DNA from: Chondrilla cf. caribensis
Lineage: Eukaryota > Porifera > Demospongiae > Chondrillida > Chondrillidae
Length of the DNA: 64,000 nt
Reading direction: 5' to 3'
NCBI GenBank assembly: GCA_964020155.1
Contig: OZ026553.1
Span: 2,339,979-2,403,978 of the forward strand
Each line of letters begins with the position of its first letter. Position 1 is the first letter of the stretch. Positions 53,450 through 64,000 of the stretch are shown piece after piece. Below the pieces are notes generated by a model. The model made no database searches and had not been told where the DNA came from. It saw only the letters and a list, made by a program, of their open reading frames with translations. Position numbers and translations under genes: made by a program.

Positions 53450-55372
53450 AGCTCTGATTTCTAAAATATCCTCAAAAACAAGTTTCTTTGAAAATACTGC
53501 AAATTTAAAGAGAGTGTATCCTCTCCCTCATCTCCTCCACCAGCAGCATCAATCTTAATATTGTAGTTGTTAGCCTGTGAGAGATGGTAGTAGGAGTGCG
53601 TACATGAGAGATGGTAGTAGGAGTGTGTACAAGTGAGATGGTAGTAGGAGTGTGTACATGAGAGATGGTAGTAGGAGTGCGTACCTGATGTACTCGCTCA
53701 CTCACCAGGTGTAACATGGCTGAAATGCCCGACATATGTCATAACGGTTTTTCCCACAAACAAGATCTCCAAATGGAATCCATTCAGATTCTACAGAAGG
53801 AAAATTAGAAGACCACTTAAGAGTGGTACACACACAACATGTACTGTATATACACAGATGTACAGTGATACAGGTGTGCATGCTGACTTTAGTGGTTACC
53901 TGTTTGTTGCATGGACTGATCTAGATCCTCTACTATCTGAGAGCCGTAGGTGTGTATGTCAAATGGAGGATGACTGTCCTGTGGAGAAATAAGACAAATG
54001 AACAAATAAAGATGTGAACAGACACTGCAGAACAGACTGATAAAGTGTGAGACCTGTTAGCCAGGCTAGTGTTGAGAGTATTGAGTTATATAGCCACTGC
54101 AGCCAGGAGACACTGCAGAACAGACTGATATGTGTGTTTACTAACTGTGAGACCTGTTATTGTAAACATACTGTCATAATGTGGTCTCAAGACTCTCAAG
54201 AGAACGCACAATACAATCAAGATACACTGCGTGTGCATGTGTGTGTGTGTGCGTGCGTGCGTGCATGCCTGCCTGCGTGCGTGCGTGTACTTAAACATAT
54301 GCATACATCCACACATACACAACAGCTCACCTCTTCCTGGAGTTGTGGTCTGATACGATCGTCCCATTCCTGAACTCTCTTTGACAGGTCAGTTTCTTGA
54401 GCATAGGTGTGAGCTTGTACTAGGGTCTGCTCCTGTAGCATGTTAGGAATACCTTGTATATGTATGTGAGCTTGTACTGTGCAGTAGGGAGCCCTCAGAG
54501 TACGTGTATGTACATGAACAGGTAGGTATTGCACATAATGTACAGATGAAGGGGTAGTTTCAGTATTGGATGTAGTGAGGATGAATGGAATACAGTGAAT
54601 ATTTGTTAATCCGCCCCTGGTTAATCCATCAAAACTGATTATCCACCATTTTATTATGAAACAAATTCGCTTGTATGGCTACGCTATGCAAGCAATCCGC
54701 CATCTCACAATTCCGCCATCTGCCATTCTTTTGTGTACCAATTTGCACTTTTGTATGGGCTTCAGTTACATATAATCTGCCACGTTTTAAGAAGTTGTCT
54801 TAGTGTAGAGCAAAATAGCAGCAAAGCATTCTAAAATTGACTTGACAATGAAGCAGAAGAAGTGGATTTCCTATTAAAGAAAGAGAAACCCGACGACAAA
54901 GTTAGAAATACTCACAGACCGTTTCTCGAAGAAGAGGAACGTGAAAATTGTGTGACGAATGGTAGGAGATATCCTAAAGATCAGTATAATCTGTCATATC
55001 ATTTATTTGCCAAAATTCCACCTGAACCAATTCTGGCGGATTAACGAATATTCAATGTACACAAAGACATCCTCTGTACACAACACATGTATGTATGTGA
55101 ATACAAACATATGATCCATGTTTTGGGCTAGCAGTGGAATGTACACAGTATGGGTGATTGTACAGCAGCCTTATGTAGGGAAGATGTTCAGTTGTGTGTG
55201 ATTGCTATGGTGCACATAAGTACTACAGTACAATTGTTGGTATGCAGTGCACACAAGTCCACAGTGAATGTGAGGACCACTCACCACATAGTCCCTGACC
55301 AGTTCCTCATAACTTTGTACAAGTTCTGAATGTTTGGCATTAGTGTCTCCAACTAAACAGCAACACAAAAGG
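53450..55372 (-). pseudogene. NCAPH2: CAP-H2 copy 2, truncated and frameshifted
   Basis: Minus-strand relics in unit 2: the exon with GDTNAKHSELVQSYEELV (near 55290-55355), 54331-54432 (EQTLVQAHTYAQETDLS...), 53900-53978 (DSHPPFDIHTYG, the conserved motif missing from copy 1), the SEWIPFGDL exon near 53708-53795 and the last exon near 53460-53574. The SEWIPF exon has lost one base relative to copy 1 within its CRTFSAM part, and the last exon has a further length change after DTLSL, so it ends early. All exons equivalent to 15.15-25.13 kb are deleted. Clearly derived by duplication from the same gene as copy 1. Confidence 0.75.
53900..53978 (-). CDS. NCAPH2: CAP-H2 copy 2 exon carrying PFDIHTYG
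   Basis: A 79-nt minus-strand exon between ctccacag and gtaacc, phase 0 in and phase 1 out, reading DSHPPFDIHTYGSQIVEDL. PFDIHTYG is one of the most conserved CAP-H2 motifs. The phases would fit perfectly between the 14063-14164 and 13550-13635 exons of copy 1, where this exon is gone. Confidence 0.75.
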
Positions 55373-55600
55373 TGACAATAATTGTGGTGTGAATGTGATA
55401 TACTAGAAGTACTTATGGTTGTATTGGGTACTCGTTAGTACAGCCACGTCAAAACACTTGTAAACATACCTTCGAGTGAAGTAGAACAATCAAACGTCTT
55501 CTTCAATCTCAGAGCTCCGTACGTGTGGTCACGTGATGGATGACGTCGGGATATGAGGCATCGTTTCCGCTCAATGGACGTCATCGAACAACACTGGCAG

Positions 55601-57522
55601 TTGTCCGTTCTCTAGTGGAGATCGCCCTTCGCACGAACGCATCGGTGGGAAGACACTTATGACTATTACGGGATCGAACCTTTCTCTCGGTCTGTACTCG
55701 TCCGCGGATATTATTGGCGGAATTCCCTTCGTCATCGAATGGTAAGCGTTTGACTGTCGGTACTCAGACTTACAATGGCGAAGTAAGTATATATCGATAG
55801 ATAGAGAACAATTATCTACCTCTAGCTCTATAATTATCGTCCTGTTCCATCCTGTCTATCCCAGTGTTATGATGACACGTCAGAAGGACTTATTCCCCTT
55901 ACAGGTTTCTTCCGGGAGTGAACACCATCGCCTGCAAAACCCTGGTCAACCCGTGGGCGGAAGAAGGCAGTTTTTCGGTTGAAATAGAAGTATTCGTTGG
56001 ACACGACAGAGATAGCTCCAAGTCGTTCACCTACCGTTGGGGAAGTACACCTAGGGTGAGTCTGTACCTCATCATTTACAGCTATGTTCATGATCGTTTT
56101 TACGGAATAATTTCGGTGTTATGTACCATTTCCACGTCTGTTTACATCACATGTGGCATGGGGGAGCAGTAATCTGGTGAAACCACACCCTCTGCTATCC
56201 AAACTCACTGGTGTAGTGAATGATAGACGATTTATACTGCAAATATGGGCGTAGTCCAATGCAACATACCGTAAATGTTCTAATTTTTCGTCAGAGCAAG
56301 GTTCAAGGAAAAACCGTCATTTAGAACAAGATTGGCTGTGAATCCTGACCTGACGAATATATAGAAAGCCGTGACGAATATTTAGAATTGCCGACGACTA
56401 ATTGGAACAAAAGAAAATGGCCGCGTTTAGCCTGAAAGTCCTCGCCCCGTTTGTGGATACCACATAAATTGAGAGTATTGGAAGCCTAGCATTTCGGATC
56501 GCGTTACTTCCAGAGGTTAAAACGATATGTACATACGGTATACGATTATAATAATGTTACATTGAAACCATCTAAAATCAGCCGTACGCGTACACGCGTA
56601 CAAATAATATTTTGCTGTTTTCGATTTCCTATCAGACAATCCTCACGATCGCTTTGCAGTCGTTGCTTATAGAGCAGGAGTCAACTTTGAAGTAGTAAGC
56701 AATGACAAAAAATCCTATAAAATATTATAAAGGTAGCTAACAAAGACATCTGACGAAAAATTAGAACTGATGACGAACATTTAGAATGCGTCACATTTCG
56801 TCATCAATTAGAACATTATAGAACATATCTGGAGCCAATGACGAATAATTAGGTCGACGAAAAATTAGAACAAATACGGTATTATATACAGAGGAAATGT
56901 GTTTACTAATTTCCTGCCTTGTTCTCACGCAATTAATCCTAACAATGAAACCTGTCTGGTGACCTGTGCTACATGGCTTATGTACACACAGCTTTCCTTT
57001 GATTTATACTTCTCAACGAGAATGCAAGATGGCTTTATTATAAATTACAGAGGTTTCCTCAATTCAGATTTTGATGAATAACCTCCATTTACTGCATACA
57101 GTATCAAGTGTAGCATAGTCAAATGTACCTTCTTTCTCTAATGTGAGAATGTGATCATAATGTCAATCAGTTTGTTCCTTGTGTGTCCTCACCTCAGGTT
57201 GGGGTCCACTATGCCTCCACTGACTGCAAGTACAACGAAACCAAGCAATCTGTGAGGGAGGAACAGTACTTCACCTTGGAGACTGACATTGCAAGAGAAA
57301 CTCATAAACTCCCTGTTCTTGTGAATGTGACCACACTGGATGTGGAGAGTCCTCCTACTGTAGAGATATCCTGGGGTGGTAGGACCACACCTCCAATGTC
57401 CGTCTTTGACCTGAATGACACTGACTTAGGTATGGACTGTGTACATGTGTGTTACTGTTGTTATGGAGAGAGTTATACGTGTGTTTTGGGTTGGATTTAT
57501 TTTTTTATGTAAGTATTATTAT

Positions 57523-57579
<57 letters not shown>

Positions 57580-60394
57580 ATGTATAGTGCGTATGATTGT
57601 ATGTATGTCTCTGTATTCCTCACCTGGCCTAACAGTGGAGAAAAGGATCATGGACCTATTTCGTGCTGAGTGCAAATTTGAACAAGCAGACGTTGCCAAC
57701 GTTGCTTACTTTGACTTTGAATCGGGAGCAGCTTGGCCGAGATGGAGTGGTGTGACTCCAACAGTTGTAGAGTATGAACAGTAGTGTGGATTGAATTCCA
57801 TCATGGTGAGATTAATGTGCAAACATGGTTTGTAATCCCAAGTCATTTGTATAGCTAAGCTAAAGTACCTCTGGTAGGCTGTAGTGGGTGTACGTACACT
57901 TGGGCTTGATTGTTCATGAGGGCTCTTTATTCAACTCTGGTCCATTGTTTAGTCTAGTCTAATCAGTATACGTAATAGCCTATGCAGGGAACTCAGATCA
58001 TTTGTAAACTGTTGTTGTAGTGCACACCTCGTACTGTTGTTGTTGTTGTTGTTGTTGTTGTTTTAGTGCACAGTGGGCATAGGGACACCTCATAGTGTTG
58101 TTTCAAACCCGTTTATTGTTCATTGCTCAAGTGAAGAATAGTGTATTAATGTCGTGTGTACTTAAGCAGGTATGTACATATGTACGGTATGTACCTATAT
58201 GTATTGGTATTTGTGATGTATATTGCAATACTTGTTTGTACAGTATGTGGTATTTGTCACTCCCTATGTGAATACATACTCCTGTGGACTCCCACTGCTG
58301 GAAGACATTCATGAAATGTCATTTCGTATTCAGCATATGAGTGTGATGGGAATACCACACGAATGTCACATGAAGGTCACATGAGTGTCACATGAAGGTC
58401 ACATGAAGGTTGCACTGGTTCTAAGATGTAAGGTGTTATACTATGTGTATACTGCTCAATGTGTCCCAATTAGTTGGAAATTGTGACTACACACTGTACT
58501 TGGTCCTGGTTATTGCTCTCTGTCCCATTTTTCAACATTTTACTTGTAATTTTAATTCCATTAAAACTAGCCTATAATGTTTGTTTTTCGTTCACTGATA
58601 TTGCCATTCACAAAACAGAACTGATCTTGTGTACAACCTTCCCATTTTTGGTGAAGCTCAGTGAATATGTTGTGTGCATAGGGTTGGAGCTGGGAAGCTC
58701 TAGAAAGCAGCATTTTGTACATTACACGGTCCACAACCCACTATTACGCTGCCACAGATGGGATTCTTTCCTGAACCAAGTAACCTCTGTCTTTCCTGTA
58801 GTGTATTATACTTACATATTATGCAGGTGCATGCATGTGTAATATTGACTTTTCATACTAAGTACATTGTGTATGCAGATGTGTACATACATACTGTAAG
58901 TATGGTAGTTTACACATTGTGTATGTACATACGTACATTCCTTATTTTACAGGCAATACAGTAAGTCGCACCTGGGCAAACGTCCCACCTCAAATTTAAG
59001 TAATAGTGTTTGTCGTTGATCGTATTACAGTGAACAGTAGTGCTGGGTGAGATCATTAAAGTTGAGAGTGCTTTCAACTCAGGACTGTACATTTGTACGT
59101 ATGTAATTCTGTGTACAAACCTCTTTACAGTCCCACTGGTAAACCAATAATAACTTTCACTTTGCTTTTGAGACATATCTTTTGTGTACAATGCAATGTT
59201 CTTTGAGTAATTGACCAAACTTTCAAGTTTGAAGTGTTAATTGCTGCGGGTATTTGCGAACCTTCCTTTGTTGTGTGTTTTGTTTGCAATTTTATGGAAA
59301 ATATTTCCCATAAAATTTTCCATTACTGTGTGTACATACAGCATGTAATAGTTGTATCCTGGTGTAGTGAATGATAGATAATTTATACTGCAAAACAGCA
59401 CATAGACCAATGCAACATATATGCTATAGGAATGTATGCACCAATTTTCTGCATTGTTCTCACACAATTAATCCTAACAATGAAACCTGTCTGGTGACCT
59501 ATGCTGTATCACTGACCTGTGCTACATGGCTTATGTACGCACACTTTTTCCTTTGATCTACCCCTCAACCAGGATACAAGTGTATAATGTAGGTACATTC
59601 AGCTTCATCCTATATGCATCCATTGGTCATCCTATCTACTCACACTGGCAAATGTCTGTGTTTTGGTTCACATGTCATGATGCTTACAGATATGTGCATG
59701 GATGTATGTGTATGCATGTATGTATGTATGTATGTATGCATGTATGTACGTATGTATGTATGTATGTATGTATATATGCATGTGTGTATGAATATTATAT
59801 GTATGTATATAGCGCTGGGCGGTATACCGAATATATAGTAATACCGTGGTATTATTTGTGCACGGTTTTGATACCGGCTGACTTTTTCTCTATACTGAGA
59901 TATCGTGATATCACGGTATTCTCTAAGGTTTGACCGGTATTTTAAGTAATATATTCCTGAGATATCAAATTTCGCCCTGAAATGATGTGTTCTGAATCCT
60001 TCGAAAATATTGCTGCGACAGCCATGATTACGAGCATGAAAAGTGTGCATGTGCGGAGTAATACGTTGTTAGACGGAATGAGAGAATGTTGTCAAAATGG
60101 CGACGTCAGCTGCAAGTTTAACCTCTATCTCGTCTATAAGTAGAATACTAAATTTGATATTTGGAAGTACTTTGCGCTCCGAGTTAACTAGGACGACAAA
60201 GTAGTGGACTATTTATTTCATTATTATTAAATCAAGGATTCAGTTATTTCAATGCCCAACTATAACCTTAAGACTCGGTATACCGTAATACCGTCATATG
60301 ATGTTGGCAATATACCGAAACTGATATCTTTTGATGCCGCCCAGCGCTATATGTATATATGTATGTATGTATATATGCATGTGTGCATGTATAT

Positions 60395-60426
<32 letters not shown>

Positions 60427-63400
60427 TGTATGCATGTATGTATGTATGTTTCTATGTTCTTGCTATCAACCTGTCCATATGCCCTTATTCACTTGCAGCG
60501 TGTTCCTCTCTCTCGACCCAATGGAATGGCCTTGAATACCGTAGACGTTGAACTGTACGAGACCCACCTGAATGCCGACGTTTGGAATGTAACACTGGTG
60601 ATGGAGATCCTCCCTTCACTCTGTGACTACGACATACCCCTCATGGCTGTGAGTGTGCAGGATGCAACAGATGCAGTACAAGAGGCTTCCTTCGAACGCT
60701 TGAAGAATGCCAGTTTGCCTCTTGGAGGGCAGTACACTCTCAAGTTCTGTCTTTTGGATTCGAACGACTCCCGGGTGATCAACCCTTTATCGAGGTCAAT
60801 GCTGCTAATTTGACAGGTTCTGATGTCAAAGTATCCTACACTGAAGTGAGTGATATCAATGTAACTATGATCTAAAAGACACGCTTGCATACATGTATGT
60901 ATAAACTCGCAACCACAAACATAGGTACATGTATAAACATGCATGTACTCATACACTTACAAATACATATATGTAAGTACATATATGCATACATGTAGCA
61001 CATCCATACTTTGCAGGGCTGTAGGAAGGGCAGCGGCCACAGCGGCCATGGCCACTGCACTTTTTAGGGGCTGCCACAGGCAGCCCCTATATTGTTTTCA
61101 TTTCGACTTCCGGTATGTAATGCTCGTCCGATAGATATACAGTGCTCCAACCCTTAAGGTTCCACTTTTGTATGACAACTAGCGAATGCTTTTAAACATC
61201 TTATTTCTCCCACAAATGACTTTAAAACTATCAAATCTCTGTTCGCTGCCAAATATTAGCTTTCGAATGCTGTCCGTGAGGTTTTCCAATAAGTCACGTA
61301 CTAAAGAATAGGCAAATTCAGCCATTTTATAGAAATGACGTCGCGCCGTCACATATAAAACGTTACGAATGACATTCTATGACGTAACATGACGTCAGCA
61401 TTCGGCACCACAAGAGCAATTTTCTTCAACATTGCTTAACCGCTGGTGTACCAGGATACCTGTTGCTACGGTGAACTAATGAATAACATCCAATGATTGT
61501 GCAACTATTTGAGTACTCGCTGTGAAAGTACGGGCTCTTAACTCGTACGCAATCGCAAGATCCTATCTAAAAACTTTTGATACCTAATATTCAACATTTT
61601 CGTGCTTACCTACCCCTTAGAGGTTCTATACAAAAATTTGTACCAAGCATGGGCTTCAAGGTGAACAGAAAATACTTTCCTGACAATATGGGATCTTACC
61701 TATGATTCCCTATAAAAATAATATCTAAAAACTACATTTTAATTATACTTAATTAATTGGTAGGTGGTGTCACGTGACCTTAGACCACGCCTACAAATTA
61801 GAAATTGAGTATCCATAGACTCAAAGAAGGGTAGTGTCCAACGATTTGGGCTATGCATGTAGCCACAGAAGTCATTTTGCCACAAAATAAAAAGTGGAAG
61901 CTTTAGGATTGGAGCACTGTATATATATATATATATAATATGTGTTCCTACGCGTAACCGCAACAATGAATTTATATTAGAATTTATATTGCGCGAAATA
62001 AAGATGGCCGATTTCGAACGCTGACAATTTGAAATTGGGCTAGAATTTGTGCGCTGAAGCTCCGCCGAACGTAATAACTTCAGCGAAGGTTCTTCTAAAC
62101 CCAACAAAGACGCCAAGTAATTCGAGTGCGGGGGGCGGCAGCCCCACGAGTTTTTGAACTCGAATTACTTGTTTGACATACTTAACATTTTTATTTTATT
62201 TTATTGAATATTTCATATTTCTTTGTTTAACTTGATTTCGTTTAGTGAATCAGTCAAAATAAGTCTATACGTAAGCAATTTTAACACTTCGTTGAGTGAA
62301 AACGCCATTTTCTGATGACGACATCTGATATCATTCTTTATAAACTGCACACGCGATCAGCTGTTAACTTGGAATCCTCGCCGATGATGTAGACGTTGAC
62401 GGAAATAACGCATTTGTTCTAGAGAATTCGTTCTTGCTCGGACTAAATCATTTGTAAGTCATTTTTTTAATGGCTCTCTCCAAATATTCTCAGTTGAAAA
62501 CCCCTTCCATCGCGAATCATTGAAACCTCACCAGCCTAGCTCACAGACAACCTAGACTTAGTTAAAATACTAATGAATTTGTAGCAGGATCAGAACATAG
62601 GCTATCTGTTTTTGGCCATTTTTAATTAGACATCATCCCCCAAGCTGTATATGTAGGGTGGATTTTTTGTTCAAGTTTATTAAATTGAAGTGTTCACATT
62701 TGCAATAATGCTGTGATCATCAATATCGAACATACTGTACATATTTCGTGACCGCAGCGAGTGAAACCGGAAACATTTTCAATGTATGCTAGCACACTCT
62801 ATAATAGTAGTTTAGTGTGTACATACACAAGTATTCACCTGGTGCTTTAATCCTTTTGTCTGTAGGTCATTATTTGGAGGGCAGGCAGTGGAGATAACTG
62901 GAGATGGATTTGGAACTAATTCTTCTGCAGTGCAAGTCTCTTTTGGTGGGACCACTTGTGATGTGTTCAATGTGACCATGACATCGGTACAGTTTACCAC
63001 GAGATCTTCATCTTCTGTACATATTGTCACAAACAATGGGTAAGTTGTTGGTCAGGTATGTACATGTACTTGTCTACATGCATATGCTGGGCCGGAAATA
63101 GCAATCACCCTTCCTTAACTTCCTGATCAAAAACTGCAAATGTTACATCCAAAATTGGTTGGATCAAGCATTTTATAGAGTGATGCCTACTTACATTTAT
63201 TTGAACTGAAGAGTCAAAATAAAGATCCTTTATCCTGAATCTCCTTTTGTTCACCAGTTGCCATATAGCTGTTTGTAGGCATTTGCAGTTTATAGTAACA
63301 CACACAGTTATGGATATGTAAAAAGGCTTACGTCTACGTAACTGTGCATGTACATACTGGAATATTATCACTGTTGTTAGGTTGAGAAGGAGTGGAAAGG

Positions 63401-63548
63401 AGCCTTCAGCTCAACAGGAGAGGTCCATGTGTCAGGCCTCTCTGTTGGAGAGCACCACTTTGTGTGTACTGTGGCCACTCACTGTGTACGAGGGATGAAG
63501 GTCAGAGTGATTGTTACAGAAGACGATGATTCCACCACTGAATACAAG
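55601..63548 (+). CDS. IPT/TIG-domain protein gene (5' incomplete; 3' end uncertain)
   Basis: Exons read on the plus strand: 55601-55741, 55905-56055, 57198-57429, 57636 to about 57767, 60499 to about 60845, 62866-63039 and 63381-63548. The first four join in matching phases. Two IPT/TIG domains are recognisable: GGKTLMTITGSNLSLG...GIPFVIEW across exons 1-2, and GGQAVEITGDGFGTNSSAVQ in exon 6. TIG domains are immunoglobulin-like folds of extracellular receptors (plexin, PKHD1-like) or transcription factors; the many N-x-S/T sites suggest an extracellular protein. No start codon or signal peptide is visible, and the upstream sequence belongs to the duplicated CAP-H2 block. Exon 5 has an apparent 1-nt frameshift near 60782. 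The junction from exon 6 to 7 is out of phase, so an exon may be missing from my model. Confidence 0.65.
56267..56881. mobile_element. MITE with TACCGTA..TGTTCTAATTTTTCG TIRs
   Basis: Inverted ends of about 26 bp flanked by TA. The surrounding sequence recurs without the insert at 59361-59570, giving an empty site (caacatatatgc). The interior repeats gacgaa(a/t)attagaa many times in both directions. No gene. Confidence 0.8.
57523..57577. repeat. (TG)n in TIG gene intron
   Basis: About 27 TG units between exons 57198-57429 and 57636. Confidence 0.95.
57785..59697. other. TIG gene intron
   Basis: Holds half of the foldback MITE (57861-57920), (TTG)n near 58040-58060, tandem gtcacatgaag at 58365-58410, and a 200-bp segment (59361-59570) that is a diverged duplicate of 56204-57010 without its MITE. 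No exon identified. Confidence 0.5.
59698..60450. repeat. (TATG)n tetranucleotide tract split by a hAT element
   Basis: Runs of tatg flank 59810-60349 on both sides, just before TIG exon 60499. Confidence 0.9.
59810..60349. mobile_element. hAT-like element inserted in a (TATG)n tract
   Basis: Ends TAGCGCTGGGCGG and CCGCCCAGCGCTA, with the 8-bp duplication TATGTATA at 59802-59809 and 60350-60357. It splits a (GTAT)n microsatellite in a TIG-gene intron. No coding capacity seen. It is the fuller relative of 31180-31422. Confidence 0.85.
61083..62173. mobile_element. Repeat R copy 2
   Basis: Same left and right pieces as copy 1, preceded by the small hairpin aggggctgccacaggcagcccct (61066-61088). 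The terminal hairpin at 62115-62173 matches copy 1 with few changes. A different guest MITE (61139-61920) occupies the same internal TA tract. Confidence 0.7.
61139..61920. mobile_element. MITE with ACAGTGCTCCAA TIRs nested in repeat R
   Basis: Ends ACAGTGCTCCAA.CC and the inverse TTGGAGCACTGT extend with mismatches to about 30 bp (ttccactttt shared). Flanked by TA repeats. No transposase seen in 782 bp. Confidence 0.7.
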
Positions 63549-64000
63549 GTGGGTGTTTGCAATGTCCAATAATTCCTCAATACATTGTTGAGTTCAGCTT
63601 TTGATCTGCGTATGATTTGTTCGGTAAAACCTGTTAGCTTCTGTAGATGTTTGGGAAAACACATTTCTCAATTTTAGACAAATCTTGTACTATGATATTT
63701 GCATGTCTCCTCTGATGAGGTATGAATAAATTTATTGAAACCAGTACAGTTTTGATATGTTTCCAGAAGCTAAACCAATTTCCACCACCCCAGCATGGTA
63801 TAAAACCTTATTTTTCAATTTTGTTTGATGCCACCTTTCAGCAGCCTAGTTTCTGGGAGCATTTTGAACCTCTCACTCGTCCACCATGTCTCATAACTCC
63901 TCCTGTCCTCGTGTGGGCAAGTGGGATTAGAAGTTGATGCAATTGTTTTGTCTGCCTCCAGAAATGGATTTTACCACTTATGTGATTGAAGCATGGCTTT
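63549..64000. other. Right edge, possible further TIG gene exon
   Basis: After gtttccag (63766) an open stretch to 63937 (FWEHFEPLTRPPCLITP) could be coding, but there is no recognisable domain and the phase is not tied to the exon ending at 63548. Confidence 0.25.

Overview
The window looks like a piece of an invertebrate metazoan nuclear genome. Genes are split by many GT-AG introns, the sequence is AT-rich and full of micro- and minisatellites, and there are many DNA transposons, MITEs and non-LTR retrotransposons. The protein families (Roc-like GTPases with death-fold tails, condensin-II CAP-H2, an IPT/TIG-domain protein) are animal-like. A sponge is my best guess, but that is inference and not proven here.

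Layout. A block holding a GTPase/death-domain gene followed tail-to-tail by a CAP-H2 gene occurs twice in tandem. Unit 1 has gene A (+, before 1 to 11464, 5' end outside the window) and CAP-H2 copy 1 (-, 12567 to about 25290). Unit 2 has gene B (+, 25331-47902; eleven exons that join to an unbroken 1166-codon frame) and a shrunken CAP-H2 copy 2 (-, 53450 to about 55510). Outside gene B's first two exons, the homology between units starts at 1 and about 29540 and ends near 25290 and 55510. Unit 2 has lost about 10 kb of CAP-H2. It has gained a 2.9 kb DDE transposon (48459-51356) and a 1.75 kb fragment of a third GTPase gene ending in a CARD-like exon instead of a death domain (51652-52906, 'locus C'). 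From about 55.55 kb to the right edge lies a 5'-incomplete gene with IPT/TIG domains, apparently cut by the duplication junction.

How the genes work together. Genes A, B and C share one plan: a helical N-terminal part, a Roc-like P-loop GTPase with a COR-like region, a Ser/Pro/Thr linker, then a terminal death-fold module. Most introns are in phase 1, so exons can be swapped or lost without breaking the frame. Gene A has lost one linker exon in frame, and locus C carries a different death fold. This is what a family of signalling or innate-immune adaptors with changeable outputs would look like; the function is inference. Both CAP-H2 copies carry lesions: copy 1 has an in-frame stop and lacks the exon for the conserved PFDIHTYG motif, and copy 2 has frameshifts and a large deletion.

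Mobile DNA. Because the two units are paralogous, several insertions have a visible empty site. They include a hAT-like element with perfect 8-bp target duplications (6040-6894), a stack of three nested elements in gene B's second intron (31465 to about 35795, including a complete-looking 997-codon retrotransposon ORF), a LINE relic found only in unit 1, and a two-copy repeat (37633-38712, 61083-62173) carrying a different guest element at the same internal TA tract in each copy.
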